Shown piece after piece: positions 1-9,441 of a stretch of DNA of 64,000 nucleotides (position 1 is its first letter; each line of letters begins with the position of its first letter). The stretch comes from Novispirillum itersonii. Lineage in GTDB: Bacteria > Pseudomonadota > Alphaproteobacteria > Rhodospirillales > Rhodospirillaceae. The notes beneath the pieces were generated by a model. It was not told the origin of the DNA, did no database searches, and worked only from the letters and a program-made list of their open reading frames with translations. The DNA is taken from NCBI RefSeq assembly GCF_014205675.1, contig NZ_JACIIX010000012.1, forward strand, positions 93,495-157,494, given 5' to 3'. A program made the translations under genes and the position numbers.

Positions 1-87
1 GGCTACGCCAATCCGGCCCATTTCGCCAAGATCTTCCGCCGCTATTACGGCGTCGCCCCCAGCCGTTACGCCACCACCGGCGGATAA
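1..87 (+). CDS. AraC-family transcriptional regulator, C-terminal fragment
   Basis: The window opens inside a gene. The last 28 codons end in TAA at 85-87. The residues read GYANPAHFAKIFRRYYGVAP, which is the second helix-turn-helix of AraC/XylS regulators, including the conserved FxRxFxxxxGxxPxxYR-like end. The rest of the protein lies left of the window. It precedes a TonB receptor and a siderophore-type permease on the same strand. AraC regulators such as PchR or RhrA commonly accompany such pairs and respond to the imported siderophore, so that role is inferred here. Confidence 0.85.
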   Translation, partial: GYANPAHFAKIFRRYYGVAPSRYATTGG

Positions 88-137
88 GGCCCGCCCCCCG
101 CTGCCCCCCCACCGCCCCGCAACGGGTGCAACCGCAT

Positions 138-153
138 CTCATTATCATTTTTA
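138..153. promoter_or_regulatory. Fur-like box upstream of the TonB receptor
   Basis: CTCATTATCATTTTTA lies about 100 bases before the receptor start. It contains the ATTATCATT core of the classical Fur consensus (GATAATGATAATCATTATC). It is the only A+T-rich patch in an otherwise GC-rich leader. Iron control fits the siderophore uptake genes downstream, but the match is partial. Confidence 0.5.
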
Positions 154-252
154 ATGCGGATCCCCGCCGGTGGCTTCCTGATCCCGTTGGCCGACCGGGG
201 ACCCGGCTTGCTACGCCTTGCGGCACAGAAGCCATGACAAGGATCTCCTCCG

Positions 253-2310
253 ATGAAACAGGACCGGATGCAACAGACGCTGGCACCTTCTGCCGGGATT
301 ATTGGGGCCGCCGGAGTTGCGGTGGCCGCCCTGCTTGGGCTGCCCGCCCCGGCGCAGGCCGCCGACCCTGCCAGCCTGCCGACCGTGACCGTCACCGCCA
401 ACAAGCGCCCGCAGGCCAGCGGCGCCACCGATTCCTCGGTTCTGGTCCGCAGCGGCGCGGATCTGGAGGAAGCCGGGGTCAGAACCATCACCGACCTCGA
501 AAAGGTCTTCCCCGGCCTGCACATCAGCGCCCGGGGCAGCAGCACCTATGCCAACGTCAGCATCCGCGGCATGTCCTCCCCGGATTTCTATAATCCGGCG
601 GTGCAGGTCTATGTTGACGGCGTTCCGCAGGATCCCGCCACCCTGTCGCAGGCCCTGACCGATGTGGACCGCGTGGAACTCCTGAAAGGCCCGCAGGGCA
701 GCCTTTACGGGGCCGGGGCCTATGGCGGGGTGATCAACATCATCACCCGCCGCCCGGACAGCGCCCGCACCACCGTCAGCGCCGGACTGTCCACCGCCGG
801 GCAGGACAGCCGCATCAGCACCACGCAGGTGCTGGATCCCGGGCGGCTGTACGGGGATCTGTCCTTGGGCGGATCGTGGCGGGACGGCACCATTGATGAT
901 GCCGCCACCGGCGGGTCCTCGGTCGATGACCGCCAGAACCGCGATGCCCGTGCCCGCCTGCGCTTCGCCCCGCAGGGCGGCCCGCTCGATCTTGCCGTCA
1001 GTGCCAGCCGGATTGAGGAAAACAGCAACGAGGAGGTGGTAGTCAGCGACATCCACCAGCGCAGCACCAACAGCGCCGTCTACGCCCATCCCCGCAGCCA
1101 CAAAACCCTGACCAGTCTGGCCGTGAACGCCGACTACCGGGTCGGCCCCGGCACCATCAGCAGCATCACCGCCTATCAGGACCGCGACCTCGACCGCTCC
1201 GCCTACGGCCTGTATCAGCCGGAACAGCAGAAGACCCTGTCGCAGGAACTGCGCTACGCCCTCACCGGTGACCGCTACAACGGGGTGGTCGGCCTCTATG
1301 CCGGACAGACCGATTTCGACCGCCAGACCGGCCCCTACTTCGGCGGGGTGGTCGGGGCCTCCGACTCCTCTGTCACAACCACCGGCACCGCCGCCTTCGG
1401 GGAAGGCACCTACCACCTGACCCCCACCGTCGACCTGACCGCCGGGGTCCGCTATTCCTACGATCAGGCCAAGACCGAAGCGACCCGGGCCAATGGCCTG
1501 ATGGCGGCCTACCCGGCCCTGTCCTTCAGCAACAGCGCCGACTTTGACGCGGTGACGCCCAAGCTGGCCGCCGGATGGCAGGTGACCCCGGATCACCGCC
1601 TGCATGCCCAGCTCAGTCAGGGCTACAAGCCCGGCGGCTTCAACCACACCGTCACCAGCGCCGCCGATGCCCAGCCCTATTCCCCCGAGACCTCGACCAA
1701 CGCCGAAATCGGCTGGACCGGCCACTTCGCCGGGAACCGGGTGGAAGTCAGCACCACCGCCTACTGGATCGAGGCCGAGGACAAGCAGATCTACGTCAAT
1801 GTCGCCGGATCCCCGTTCCAGACCCTGCGCAACATGGGCGAGTCCCGCAGCGTCGGGCTGGAGTTTGATACTGTGGTCCGCCCGGTGGACTCCCTGCGGC
1901 TGACCTTCGGCGGCACCGTCGGCCGGTCCACCTTCACCAGCGCCACCGATCCGGTCAGCAACGCCAGCTATACCGACAAGCGCCTGCCCTATGCCCCGGA
2001 TCTCCTGCTCAACGCCTCGGCCACCTACTTCCTGCCCGCCACCGGCCTGCCGGGGGACCTGAGCGTGCGCGGGGCCACCCGCTATACCTCGCGGACCTAT
2101 TTTGACCCGGCCAACACCATGGCGCAGGGCGGATACGCCCTGTTCGACCTGTCGCTGGATCTGGCGCTGGACTCCGGGGCCACCGTCAGCCTGTTTGCCG
2201 AAAACCTCACCGACCGCCAGTACCGCACCTACAGCTTCAACGGCGGCACCACCTACAGCAACCTCGGCGACGGCCGGGTGGTCGGCATCAAGGGCGGGGT
2301 CACCTTCTGA
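253..2310 (+). CDS. TonB-dependent siderophore receptor
   Basis: This 685-residue outer-membrane receptor should import ferric siderophore (or a similar large ligand) using TonB energy. It starts with a signal peptide ending near AQA (about residue 36), followed by a TonB-box-like segment (LPTVTVTA). The plug domain spans about 45-170, with the signature LLKGPQGSLYGAGAYGGVIN. The rest is a beta-barrel ending in phenylalanine (KGGVTF), as expected for outer-membrane insertion. AAGGA lies 9 bases before the ATG. The stop overlaps the next start (TGATG), so it is translationally coupled to the RhtX/FptX-type permease. The upstream AraC fragment and the Fur-like site support iron-siderophore uptake. 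The actual ligand cannot be read from sequence. Confidence 0.9.
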   Translation: MKQDRMQQTLAPSAGIIGAAGVAVAALLGLPAPAQAADPASLPTVTVTANKRPQASGATDSSVLVRSGADLEEAGVRTITDLEKVFPGLHISARGSSTYANVSIRGMSSPDFYNPAVQVYVDGVPQDPATLSQALTDVDRVELLKGPQGSLYGAGAYGGVINIITRRPDSARTTVSAGLSTAGQDSRISTTQVLDPGRLYGDLSLGGSWRDGTIDDAATGGSSVDDRQNRDARARLRFAPQGGPLDLAVSASRIEENSNEEVVVSDIHQRSTNSAVYAHPRSHKTLTSLAVNADYRVGPGTISSITAYQDRDLDRSAYGLYQPEQQKTLSQELRYALTGDRYNGVVGLYAGQTDFDRQTGPYFGGVVGASDSSVTTTGTAAFGEGTYHLTPTVDLTAGVRYSYDQAKTEATRANGLMAAYPALSFSNSADFDAVTPKLAAGWQVTPDHRLHAQLSQGYKPGGFNHTVTSAADAQPYSPETSTNAEIGWTGHFAGNRVEVSTTAYWIEAEDKQIYVNVAGSPFQTLRNMGESRSVGLEFDTVVRPVDSLRLTFGGTVGRSTFTSATDPVSNASYTDKRLPYAPDLLLNASATYFLPATGLPGDLSVRGATRYTSRTYFDPANTMAQGGYALFDLSLDLALDSGATVSLFAENLTDRQYRTYSFNGGTTYSNLGDGRVVGIKGGVTF

Positions 2311-3554
2311 TGGGGGCCGACGCCGGGCTGAACACGGCGGACACCCCCGCCATCGCCCGCACCCTGACCGTGGCCGCAGCCCTGTATACGGCGCAGGGGA
2401 TGATCGGCGGCCTGTCCTTCGTCGGCATCCCCACCGTGCTGCGCAGCGGCGGGGTGCCGGTGGAACAGATCGGCCTGATCTCGCTGATCATGGCGCCGTG
2501 GGCCCTGAAGGCCCTGTGGGCACCATGGATCACCCCGCAGCGGACCCGGCAGATCCTGACCGCCGGGGCGGTTCTGCCCGCCGCGCTGATTGGCGGGCTG
2601 GCCTTTCTGCCCGGCGGGAACACCGGGCTGGCCGCCACCGTCCCGCTGCTGCTGACGGTGCTGGCGCTGACGGCCCTGCTGGCGGCAACCGTGGACACCG
2701 CCTGCGACGCCCTGCTGATCCGCACCCTTCCCGAGCGGCGGCGGCAGGATGGCAGCACGGTGCAGATTGCCGGGGGCTATGCCGGAACCGCCCTTGGCAG
2801 CGGTCTGTTCACCCTGCTGTCCGGCTGGACCGGCTGGACCGGGGCGGTGCTGGTCATCGCCGCCCTGCTGCTGGCGTGCGGCCTGTCCGCGCGGCTGCTG
2901 CCCGCCGGAGATCCTCCGTCTCCCCCGCCGGAGGCGCAGCGGCGGAGCAGCCTGTGGCAGGCCCTGACCTGCCGGAACGTGCAGGCCGGTCTGCTGCTGA
3001 CCCTGTGCTTCGAGGCCGGGGGCCGGATCACGCTGGCCCTGACCGGCCCGGTGCTGATCGACAGCGGCCTGTCGCTGGAACAGGTGAGTCTGGTCACCGG
3101 CCCGGCCACCCTGATTGCCGCCCTGACCGGGACGGCGGTGGGCTGGGGCCTGTCGCGGCAGGGCCGGGCCCGCCGGGCCATGGCCGCCATCCTGCCGGCA
3201 CAGGCGGCCTGCTTCCTGCTGCTGGCGGCCCTGATGCCGGGCGGGCCACTGGCCGGAACCAGTCCATGGGCGGTTGCGGCAGCGGTCCTTGGCGGAACCG
3301 CAGCGGTCTCCGCCGGATTTGTCGCCCTCTACACCCGCCTGATGGCACTGAGTGACCGGCAGCGGGCGGCCACGGACTTTGCCCTGTTCCAGTCCACCAG
3401 CGTGATCACCGCCATCCTGTGCGGCAGCGGCGGGGCCGCTCTGGCCGGATACGCCGGATACAGCCGGACCTTTCTGTGTGCCGCTCTGCTGTGCCTGCTG
3501 TGCCTGCTGCTGGTCGTCTCCGTCCGTGGCCTGTCCGGCAGCCGTCCGTCCTGA
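2310..3554 (+). CDS. MFS permease, RhtX/FptX siderophore-transporter type
   Basis: The 414-residue product is very hydrophobic, with about 12 predicted transmembrane segments and no large soluble domain. This matches the major facilitator superfamily. Its start overlaps the stop of the TonB receptor by one base. The AraC regulator, TonB receptor and single MFS permease order is the arrangement known for rhizobactin (RhtX) and pyochelin (FptX) uptake, where one permease replaces an ABC importer across the inner membrane. The family call rests on this context and on features such as an early short loop with RSGGVPVEQIGLIS. A drug exporter is the main alternative. A strong terminator follows. 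Confidence 0.75.
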   Translation: MGADAGLNTADTPAIARTLTVAAALYTAQGMIGGLSFVGIPTVLRSGGVPVEQIGLISLIMAPWALKALWAPWITPQRTRQILTAGAVLPAALIGGLAFLPGGNTGLAATVPLLLTVLALTALLAATVDTACDALLIRTLPERRRQDGSTVQIAGGYAGTALGSGLFTLLSGWTGWTGAVLVIAALLLACGLSARLLPAGDPPSPPPEAQRRSSLWQALTCRNVQAGLLLTLCFEAGGRITLALTGPVLIDSGLSLEQVSLVTGPATLIAALTGTAVGWGLSRQGRARRAMAAILPAQAACFLLLAALMPGGPLAGTSPWAVAAAVLGGTAAVSAGFVALYTRLMALSDRQRAATDFALFQSTSVITAILCGSGGAALAGYAGYSRTFLCAALLCLLCLLLVVSVRGLSGSRPS

Positions 3555-3586
3555 TCCCTGCCATCCGACAGGGTTTTCCCAAACAG

Positions 3587-3626
3587 AACCGCCGCCCCGG
3601 AGACCCGGAGCGGCGGTTTTCTTTTA
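3587..3626 (+). terminator. Rho-independent terminator of the siderophore-uptake operon
   Basis: A 14-base stem (3587-3600 with 3605-3618, one mismatch, AGAC loop) is followed by TTCTTTT. It sits 32 bases after the permease stop and before the convergent chemoreceptor. Confidence 0.85.
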
Positions 3627-3645
3627 AATTACACGACAGTCCCTG

Positions 3646-5328
3646 TTACAGCGCCCGGGCCCGGGCGAAGAAGTCACCGACCTGCCCGCGCATCTTTTCC
3701 GACTGACGGGACAGTTCCCCGGCGGCGGCCAGCACCTGCCCGGCACTGTCCCCGGTTTCCTGCGCCCCGACGGTCACGTTGATCACGCTTTCGGCCACAT
3801 CCTGCGTGCCCTGCGCCGCCTCGGTGACATTGCGGGCAATTTCCCGGGTGGCGTCGCCCTGCTGCGATACCGCATCGGCGATATCCCCGGCCAGCGTGTT
3901 GACCTCGCCGATCACCCCGACAATCTCGCGGATCGCCTCGGCCACCTGCGTCGAGGCCGCTTCCATCGCCGCAATCTGGGTGGAGATCTCGGCGGTGGCG
4001 TGGGAGGTCTGGTTGGCGAGGCTTTTCACCTCGTTCGCCACCACGGCAAAGCCTTTCCCGGCCTCTCCGGCGCGGGCGGCCTCGATGGTGGCATTCAGGG
4101 CCAGCAGGTTGGTCTGGCTGGCCACCGTCTCGATCAGGCCGACAATCTGGCTGATATGGCTGGTGGCCTCGCCCAGCGTGCGGACGGTCTGTTCGGTCCG
4201 CTCCGCCGCCGCCGTCGCCCGCTGCGCCACCGCCTGCGATTGCCCGGCCCGCTCGGCGATATGGGTGATCGACACCGCCAGTTCGTCCGATGCCGCCGCC
4301 ACGCTCTTGACATTGACCGAAGCCTGTTCCGTCGCCGCCGCCGCCGTGGTGGCGTTGCGCGCCGACTGTTCCGCCGTCCCCGACAGGGCGCGGGCGGTGG
4401 CTTCCAGCTCGGTCGAGGCCGAGGTCACGGTTTCAAGAATGTGTGACACATCGCGGTCGAAGTCCTGCATCAGGGCTTCCATCTGCCGGGTGCGCTGCTC
4501 CCGCGCCGCCAGATCGGCCTGTGCCGCCGCCGCCAGCGCCTGACGCTCGCGGGCGTTCTCCCGGAAGACCTCCACCGCATTCGCCATTTCGCCGATCTCG
4601 TCGCGGTGGTCCAGCGCCGGAACCGTGACGCTCAGGTCGCCCCCTGCCAGCGCCCGCATGGTGGCGGCCATCCGGCGGATCGGGGTGGAAATCACCCGCC
4701 CCAGCAGCATCGACGCCCCGATCATCGCCACCAGCAGAATGACCAGAACCACCAGCGCCCGGATCACGCCGCCCCGGAAGGCGGTGTCGATATCATCAAC
4801 ATAAACCCCGGAGGCGATCACCCAGTCCCACGGCGCGAACAGTGCCTCGTAGGAAACCTTCTCGTACAAGGCGTCGCCACCACCCGGCTTGGTGAAGCGG
4901 TAGGTGGTATAGCCACCCCCCGCCTTGGCGTTCTCAATCTGATGGCGCAGGAACAGAAAGCCGGTGGCGTCCTTCTCGTCGATCCGCATCTTGCCTTCCA
5001 GCTCCTTACGGGTGCCGTGGATTTCGGTCACGCCGCTGGTGCTGTAGACGAACATGTAATCGCCCTGACCGTAGCGGTAGGCCCGGATCACCGCCGCCGC
5101 CCGGTTTTTCGCCTCTTCCGGCGACAGTGCCCCGTCCTGCGCCTGTTTGTGGTAATAAGTGGCAACGGACACCGCCGTTTCCACCACCTGCCGGACCGCC
5201 GCCCGCCGTTCGGCTTCCATCGTCTGGCGCAGCGACATCAGCCCGTAGGCGGTGACGATCCCGACGCCGAGGATTCCAAGCAGCGCCAGCAGCAGCAGCT
5301 TGGTGGCTATCTTGTTATTTTTAAACAT
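3646..5328 (-). CDS. Methyl-accepting chemotaxis protein with a single Cache domain
   Basis: This is a 560-residue chemoreceptor. The start at 5328 ([10 protein letters not shown]) is preferred over a start 33 codons upstream because AGGGGAA precedes it at proper spacing and the first transmembrane helix then begins at about residue 10. The periplasmic region (about 35-185) looks like an sCache_2 domain: GDYMFVYS, then [17 protein letters not shown]2 is at about 190-212, followed by HAMP. The signalling tip holds [20 protein letters not shown] and [12 protein letters not shown]. The protein ends FFARARAL, so it lacks the NWETF-type pentapeptide for CheR/CheB docking. It is a single gene, convergent with the siderophore operon. 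Ligands of this Cache type are often small organic acids; that is not visible here. Confidence 0.93.
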   Translation of the reverse strand: MFKNNKIATKLLLLALLGILGVGIVTAYGLMSLRQTMEAERRAAVRQVVETAVSVATYYHKQAQDGALSPEEAKNRAAAVIRAYRYGQGDYMFVYSTSGVTEIHGTRKELEGKMRIDEKDATGFLFLRHQIENAKAGGGYTTYRFTKPGGGDALYEKVSYEALFAPWDWVIASGVYVDDIDTAFRGGVIRALVVLVILLVAMIGASMLLGRVISTPIRRMAATMRALAGGDLSVTVPALDHRDEIGEMANAVEVFRENARERQALAAAAQADLAAREQRTRQMEALMQDFDRDVSHILETVTSASTELEATARALSGTAEQSARNATTAAAATEQASVNVKSVAAASDELAVSITHIAERAGQSQAVAQRATAAAERTEQTVRTLGEATSHISQIVGLIETVASQTNLLALNATIEAARAGEAGKGFAVVANEVKSLANQTSHATAEISTQIAAMEAASTQVAEAIREIVGVIGEVNTLAGDIADAVSQQGDATREIARNVTEAAQGTQDVAESVINVTVGAQETGDSAGQVLAAAGELSRQSEKMRGQVGDFFARARAL

Positions 5329-5642
5329 CTGTTCCCCTGAATATTCCCCGACCGCATCATCAGGCGGTCCCGAACTGTCATCAGAGGCACGATACTGGCA
5401 GGTCAGAAATCTGACCAAGAAAAACAATCATGAGTTATGTTTTGAATAATTATGCACCGGCGTGTTTCACAAGACGAGAGAGGGTGATACCCGATCTCCT
5501 TAAAATTTCACTATATGGAATAAGATGCCCCTGAACGGTCAATCAACGCCGACTCGGAGCCGGTCAGAACGCCATAAAAATCGGCCCCGAAGCGGGCTCC
5601 GGGGCCGGTTTTACGCGTTTTCTCAGTCTGTCGGCGGATGCG
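5329..5642. other. Intergenic region between chemoreceptor and D-2-hydroxyacid dehydrogenase
   Basis: These 314 bases hold no credible gene. The A+T-rich part (about 5410-5530) should contain the chemoreceptor promoter, but no convincing -35/-10 or sigma-28 pair could be fixed. The right end holds the terminator of the flavoprotein gene. Confidence 0.6.
5574..5612 (-). terminator. Rho-independent terminator after the FAD-linked dehydrogenase
   Basis: On the minus strand CGGCCCCG (5600-5607) pairs with CGGGGCCG (5582-5589). The stem is followed by ATTTTTA and preceded by an A-rich run. It lies 35 bases beyond the stop of the flavoprotein gene. Confidence 0.8.
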
Positions 5643-7058
5643 TCAGATCCGCACCACCACACCGGGGTTGAGCAGGTTCTGCGGGTCCAGCGCCACCTTC
5701 ACCTTGCGCATCACCTCGATCTCCGCCGCACTCTTGTAGTGGATGATCTCATCCACCTTCAGGCGGCCAACCCCATGCTCGGCGGAGATCGAGCCGCCCA
5801 TGTCCACCACGATATCGTGAACGATGCGGTTCATCTCTTCCCAGTGGCCCAGATAGGCCTTCGGGTCCATCCCCTCCGGCTGGGTCAGGTTGAAGTGGAT
5901 GTTGCCGTCGCCGACATGGCCGAACGGGCACGGCCGCAGCCCCGGCAGGGCCGCCACCACCCCGGCAATCGCCCGGTCGAGAAATTCCGGCACCCGTGCC
6001 ACCGGCACGGCGACATCGTGCTTGATCGAGGCCCCTTCGTGCTTCTGCGCTTCCGGCAGGCCTTCCCGCATCCGCCAGAACGAGGCTTCCTGCTGGCCGC
6101 TTTCAGCGATCACCGCATCGGAGATGATGCCCTGCTCAAAGGCGGTCTCCAGAAAGCCCTCGAACACCGCCCGCAGGTCGGTTCCGGCCCGGGTGGAGGA
6201 AAACTCCGCCAGCACATACCACGGATGGGCGTCCTCAAACGGGTCGGTCACGCCGTCAAGATGGCGGCAGGCCAGTTCCAGCCCGAAGCGGGCCACCAGC
6301 TCAAAGGCTGACACCTGATCGCCGGACATGGCGCGGGCCAGCGCCAGCAGGGCCGGAACCTGTGCCACGTCATCCACCGCACACAGGGCGGTCTGCTTTT
6401 CCAGCGGGCGCGGATACAGCTTCATCACCGCAGCGGTGATGATGCCCAGCGCCCCTTCCCCACCGATAAACAGGTGCTTGAGGGCAAAGCCGGTGTTGTC
6501 CTTGCCCAGCGCCTTCAGGCCATTCCACACCGTGCCATCGGCCAGCACCACTTCCAGCCCCAGACACAGGTCGCGGGTGTTACCGTAGCGCAGGACGTTC
6601 AGCCCCCCGGCGTTGGTCGCCAGATTGCCGCCGATCTGGCAGGACCCCTGCGCCCCCAACGCCAGCGGGAAGAAGCGGTCCGCCTCCAGCGCCGCCGTCT
6701 GCACGTCTTCCAGAATCACCCCGGCTTCCACCGTGATGGTGAAGTCGATCGGATTGATGGCGCGGATGCGGTTCATGCGGGACAGGCTGAGGATCACCTG
6801 ACCGGCATCGGAGACCGCCCCGCCGCACAGGCCGGTGTTACCGCCCTGCGGCACAATGCTGACCCCGGCGGCGGCGCAGGCCTTGACCACCGCTGAAACC
6901 TCTTCGGTCGTGGCAGGCTTGACCGCCACCGTGGCCTGCCCCCGGTACAGGCCGCGCTCTTCGCGCAGATGCGGATCAAGATCGCCACCGTCCGTCAGCA
7001 CGGCCTTGTCGCCGACGATGGAGCGCAGGGTGTCCAGAAAGGCATCGGTGATCGGCAC
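5643..7058 (-). CDS. FAD-linked D-2-hydroxyacid dehydrogenase (D-2-hydroxyglutarate / D-lactate type)
   Basis: This 471-residue flavoprotein oxidises a D-2-hydroxyacid to the 2-oxoacid, passing electrons to quinone or a flavoprotein acceptor. A GTG start at 7058 is chosen: GGAGG lies 9 bases upstream, and the 20 extra codons before it are out of family length. An N-terminal FAD_binding_4 (PCMH) domain spans about 35-215, with VPQGGNTGLCGG and GGNLATNAGG. A FAD-oxidase_C domain follows, with HVGDGNIHFN and GGSISAEHGVG. The segment LKALGKDNTGFALKHLFIGG resembles D-2-hydroxyglutarate dehydrogenases, which recycle the by-product of SerA. D-lactate dehydrogenase is the alternative. It appears monocistronic. 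A second, distinct FAD_binding_4 protein (GlcD) lies at 52433-53917. Confidence 0.85.
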   Translation of the reverse strand: MPITDAFLDTLRSIVGDKAVLTDGGDLDPHLREERGLYRGQATVAVKPATTEEVSAVVKACAAAGVSIVPQGGNTGLCGGAVSDAGQVILSLSRMNRIRAINPIDFTITVEAGVILEDVQTAALEADRFFPLALGAQGSCQIGGNLATNAGGLNVLRYGNTRDLCLGLEVVLADGTVWNGLKALGKDNTGFALKHLFIGGEGALGIITAAVMKLYPRPLEKQTALCAVDDVAQVPALLALARAMSGDQVSAFELVARFGLELACRHLDGVTDPFEDAHPWYVLAEFSSTRAGTDLRAVFEGFLETAFEQGIISDAVIAESGQQEASFWRMREGLPEAQKHEGASIKHDVAVPVARVPEFLDRAIAGVVAALPGLRPCPFGHVGDGNIHFNLTQPEGMDPKAYLGHWEEMNRIVHDIVVDMGGSISAEHGVGRLKVDEIIHYKSAAEIEVMRKVKVALDPQNLLNPGVVVRI

Positions 7059-7225
7059 GGGGGGAGCCCTCCAGCAGCAGAAAAACGGGGGATCGCGCGG
7101 CCCATAGCCTGCGCGCATGGCTGTCTGGCTCTTTCCTTACCCCCTGCCTGCGGCAGACACAAGCCCGCAGCCAAATGATTGATAAAAGCGATTGTCGGTG
7201 CCGGAATAACTCATCGGCTTCCGCC

Positions 7226-7254
7226 TTGCCGATCCGGTCGAAATACTGTAATTA
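7226..7254 (+). promoter_or_regulatory. Candidate sigma-70 promoter for the DUF2061 gene
   Basis: TTGCCG (7226-7231) and TAATTA (7249-7254) are separated by 17 bases, about 40 bases before the start codon. The -35 element is one base off consensus. This is a pattern match only. Confidence 0.4.
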
Positions 7255-7294
7255 ATAATCAATCGCAATAACTGCTGCCCCGCCGGAGGCCACC

Positions 7295-7555
7295 ATGCGT
7301 GACATCGCCAAAACCCTGAGCTTCGCCACCCTGCACTTCGGCGTCGGCTTCACCATCACCTATCTGCTGACCGGGTCGCTGACCATCGCCACCGGCGTTG
7401 CCCTGCTGGAACCGACGGTCAACACCGTGGTGTTCTACTTTCATGAAAAGCTGTGGAACCGGGCCTCGCCCAAGGCCACCACCCTGTGGGACGGCCACGG
7501 CCACAGCCGGATGACCGAAGCCCCTTTTTCCCCGGCGCCGGAAACGGCGGCCTGA
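7295..7555 (+). CDS. DUF2061 family small membrane protein
   Basis: The 86-residue protein has two hydrophobic stretches and the DUF2061 pattern: KTLSFATLHFGVGFTITYL, then a second helix with VALLEPTVNTVVFYFHEKLW. That is the whole usual length of the family, followed by a polar tail. CCGGAGG precedes the ATG. Function is unknown for the family. The gene stands alone, convergent with the solute-binding protein gene, with a small GC hairpin (7577-7593) between them. Confidence 0.85.
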   Translation: MRDIAKTLSFATLHFGVGFTITYLLTGSLTIATGVALLEPTVNTVVFYFHEKLWNRASPKATTLWDGHGHSRMTEAPFSPAPETAA

Positions 7556-7576
7556 CCGTTCCCCCGGAGCCGGATG

Positions 7577-7593
7577 CCCCCGGCCGCCGGGGG
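7577..7593. terminator. Short GC hairpin between convergent genes
   Basis: CCCCCGG and CCGGGGG flank a 3-base loop in the 46-base gap between two convergent stops. There is no clear T tract on either strand, so it may only assist termination. Confidence 0.4.
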
Positions 7594-7601
7594 GACCCCG
7601 A

Positions 7602-8378
7602 TCAGCGGTAAGGTGTCCGGAAGCGGTCCAGACCACCATCGTGCATCAGGGCCAAAATCCCCTGATTGACCGTATCGAGAAGCTGCGGCGCGCCCGGCCG
7701 GGCCCGGCTGATGCAGATGTAATAGGGCGAGGAACGGACCTCGGTATACAGCAGCGCCGTGCCGTCCCCCCGGGACAGATAGCGCACGGTATCGCGGTAA
7801 CCGTAATAGGCATCAATCCGCCCCTGCTCCAGCATCCGCAGGCCGGTTTCATCGGAAGACACATCGACAATAACCGCCCCGGTCGCCGCCAGATCGTCGG
7901 CCAGACTGTAGCCCCGGACCACACCGACCGTATGCCCGGCCAGAGTCTGCATCGTCAGCGGGGCGGTATTGCGGTAAGCCCGGCCAAACAGGCCGATACC
8001 GACAGTGCCGATGCTTTCGGAAAACAGCAGGGTCTCGGCCCGCTCCGACCGGTAGGAACAGGAACACAGGGCATCAACCCGCCCGCTTTCCGCCATCTGT
8101 AACGCCCGCTGCCACGGATAGAACTGAATGTCGGGACGTAAGCCCTGCGTGGCCAACGCCGCTGTCAGAATATCAATATCAAAACCGGGGTGCCCCTCCA
8201 CCGGCTGTTCCATTTTCTGGGGCGGAAATTCATTACAGGCAAAAGTGACCGGAGCTGCCGGATCCTGCGCCAGCCCCGGCCATGCCAGCAGCAGGACCAG
8301 ACAGGCCGATGCCCCGCCAACCCGGAACAAGGGACGGAGGCACCGGACGGCCCCCATCCACAGAGAAAAACCGGTCAT
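7602..8378 (-). CDS. Periplasmic solute-binding protein, amino-acid (SBP_bac_3) type
   Basis: The 258-residue product has an N-terminal signal sequence (hydrophobic core at about 22-35, cleavage near GLAQD). A type II periplasmic binding fold follows: FACNEFPPQKM, then FDIDILTAALATQGLRPDIQFYPWQRALQMAESGRVDAL split over the first lobe, and later a strand-hinge region with YYGYRDTVRYLS. Free-standing proteins of this group without permease genes often bind polar amino acids or act as sensory binding proteins. No ABC permease is adjacent. Three cysteines near CSCSYRSERA are unusual for the family. The function is therefore ligand binding with unknown ligand. Confidence 0.8.
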   Translation of the reverse strand: MTGFSLWMGAVRCLRPLFRVGGASACLVLLLAWPGLAQDPAAPVTFACNEFPPQKMEQPVEGHPGFDIDILTAALATQGLRPDIQFYPWQRALQMAESGRVDALCSCSYRSERAETLLFSESIGTVGIGLFGRAYRNTAPLTMQTLAGHTVGVVRGYSLADDLAATGAVIVDVSSDETGLRMLEQGRIDAYYGYRDTVRYLSRGDGTALLYTEVRSSPYYICISRARPGAPQLLDTVNQGILALMHDGGLDRFRTPYR

Positions 8379-8471
8379 CGCGTCCCCCCACGCCCCTTAA
8401 ACAGGGCTTTTGCGGTCCGGCCGCCCCCGCAGCCGAAGAGACACTATAGAATCAGTGGGTAATTTCCGCCA

Positions 8472-8508
8472 GCATTCCAACAAATTAGCGCTTATTTTTA
8501 TGGAATGC
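8472..8508. other. Inverted repeat GCATTCCA...TGGAATGC
   Basis: Perfect 8-base arms (8472-8479 and 8501-8508) enclose a 21-base A+T-rich loop. It lies 28 bases beyond the stop of the SDR gene and about 94 bases upstream of the solute-binding protein start. It could be an operator of the latter or a 3' hairpin of the former. Confidence 0.4.
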
Positions 8509-8536
8509 TCCAGCCAGACCGTTCAGTCCAGATCCA

Positions 8537-9280
8537 TCAGTACAGGTGCTGACCGCCGGTGACGAACACCTCCGATCCGGTGATATAGCTGAACTCATCG
8601 GAACACAGCCGGAAGGCGCAGGCCGCCACGTCTTCCGGCGTGCCCATCCGGTCCAGCGGAATGCGCGGAATCAGGGCTTCGTATTCCGGCGAAATCATCT
8701 CGGTCTTGATCTCGCCCGGGGCGATGGCGTTGACGCGGATGCCAAGCTGCGCCAGTTCCGCCGCCATTTCGCGGGTCAGGCCGGACAGCGCCGCCTTGCT
8801 GGTGGAATAGGCCGACCCGGCGAAGGGATGGACGTAATGCCCGGCGATGGAGGTGATGTTAATGATCGTCCCCTTGCCCTTGTGCAGGTCGGCGGCAAAG
8901 CCCCGGGCCAGCCGCAGCGGGGTAAAGAAGTTGAGTTCAAACACCGCCCGCCAGCCGTCAATCGGGCCGTTGAGAATGCCCAGCCGTTCCTTGAACGGGG
9001 TCTTCGGCGACACCCCGGCGTTGTTGATCAGGGCATGCAGGGGATCGCCGTTCAGGATCGCCTTCACCTCGCGGATCAGCACATCCACCGCATCCCCGGC
9101 CCCGAGATCGACCTGAAGATGATGCTGCCAGTTGTCATCCCGCACCAGATCCTCCGGCAGCGGCCCACGGGCGCAGGAAATCACCCGCCAGCCTTCCGTC
9201 ATGAAGCGCAGGGCAGTCACCTGCCCGATCCCCCGGCTGGTGCCGGTGATGACGACAGTCTTGGGTGCGGAACGGGTCAT
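8537..9280 (-). CDS. SDR-family NAD(P)-dependent oxidoreductase
   Basis: The 247-residue protein is a classical short-chain dehydrogenase. The cofactor motif TGTSRGIG lies at about 13-20, NNAG at about 86-89, the catalytic Ser in NITSIAGHY, and the Tyr/Lys pair in AYSTSKAAL. The C-terminal part contains RVNAIAPGEIKTEM. The substrate is not predictable. It is the last gene of a minus-strand run after DUF2892 and the SQR-type flavoprotein, but a gap of 158 bases with a palindrome (9425-9441) suggests its own control. Confidence 0.9.
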   Translation of the reverse strand: MTRSAPKTVVITGTSRGIGQVTALRFMTEGWRVISCARGPLPEDLVRDDNWQHHLQVDLGAGDAVDVLIREVKAILNGDPLHALINNAGVSPKTPFKERLGILNGPIDGWRAVFELNFFTPLRLARGFAADLHKGKGTIINITSIAGHYVHPFAGSAYSTSKAALSGLTREMAAELAQLGIRVNAIAPGEIKTEMISPEYEALIPRIPLDRMGTPEDVAACAFRLCSDEFSYITGSEVFVTGGQHLY

Positions 9281-9424
9281 GATGGTCTCGATTTCTGGTC
9301 AGTCGGGGCGGTCAGTCAGGGGTGCCCCGCCGGTCAGGCCAGCGCGGCACCCCCCGTATGTATGCCGGGCCGGGGCCGCCGCCAAGGGGAGGCGGTGCCA
9401 AGGAGCCCGACATTGTGCCAGAAA

Positions 9425-9441
9425 TGATGCATCATGCATCA
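9425..9441. promoter_or_regulatory. Perfect palindrome TGATGCAT-C-ATGCATCA
   Basis: Two 8-base arms flank one base. The site overlaps the stop codon of the DUF2892 gene and lies 145 bases upstream of the SDR start. It lacks a T tract, so a protein-binding site is more likely than a terminator. Confidence 0.4.

Noticed and set aside
211..1725. Long minus-strand open frame opposite the TonB receptor
   Set aside because: Gly/Ala/Val-rich shadow of a GC-rich gene; the plus strand encodes a complete TonB receptor with signal peptide and plug motifs.
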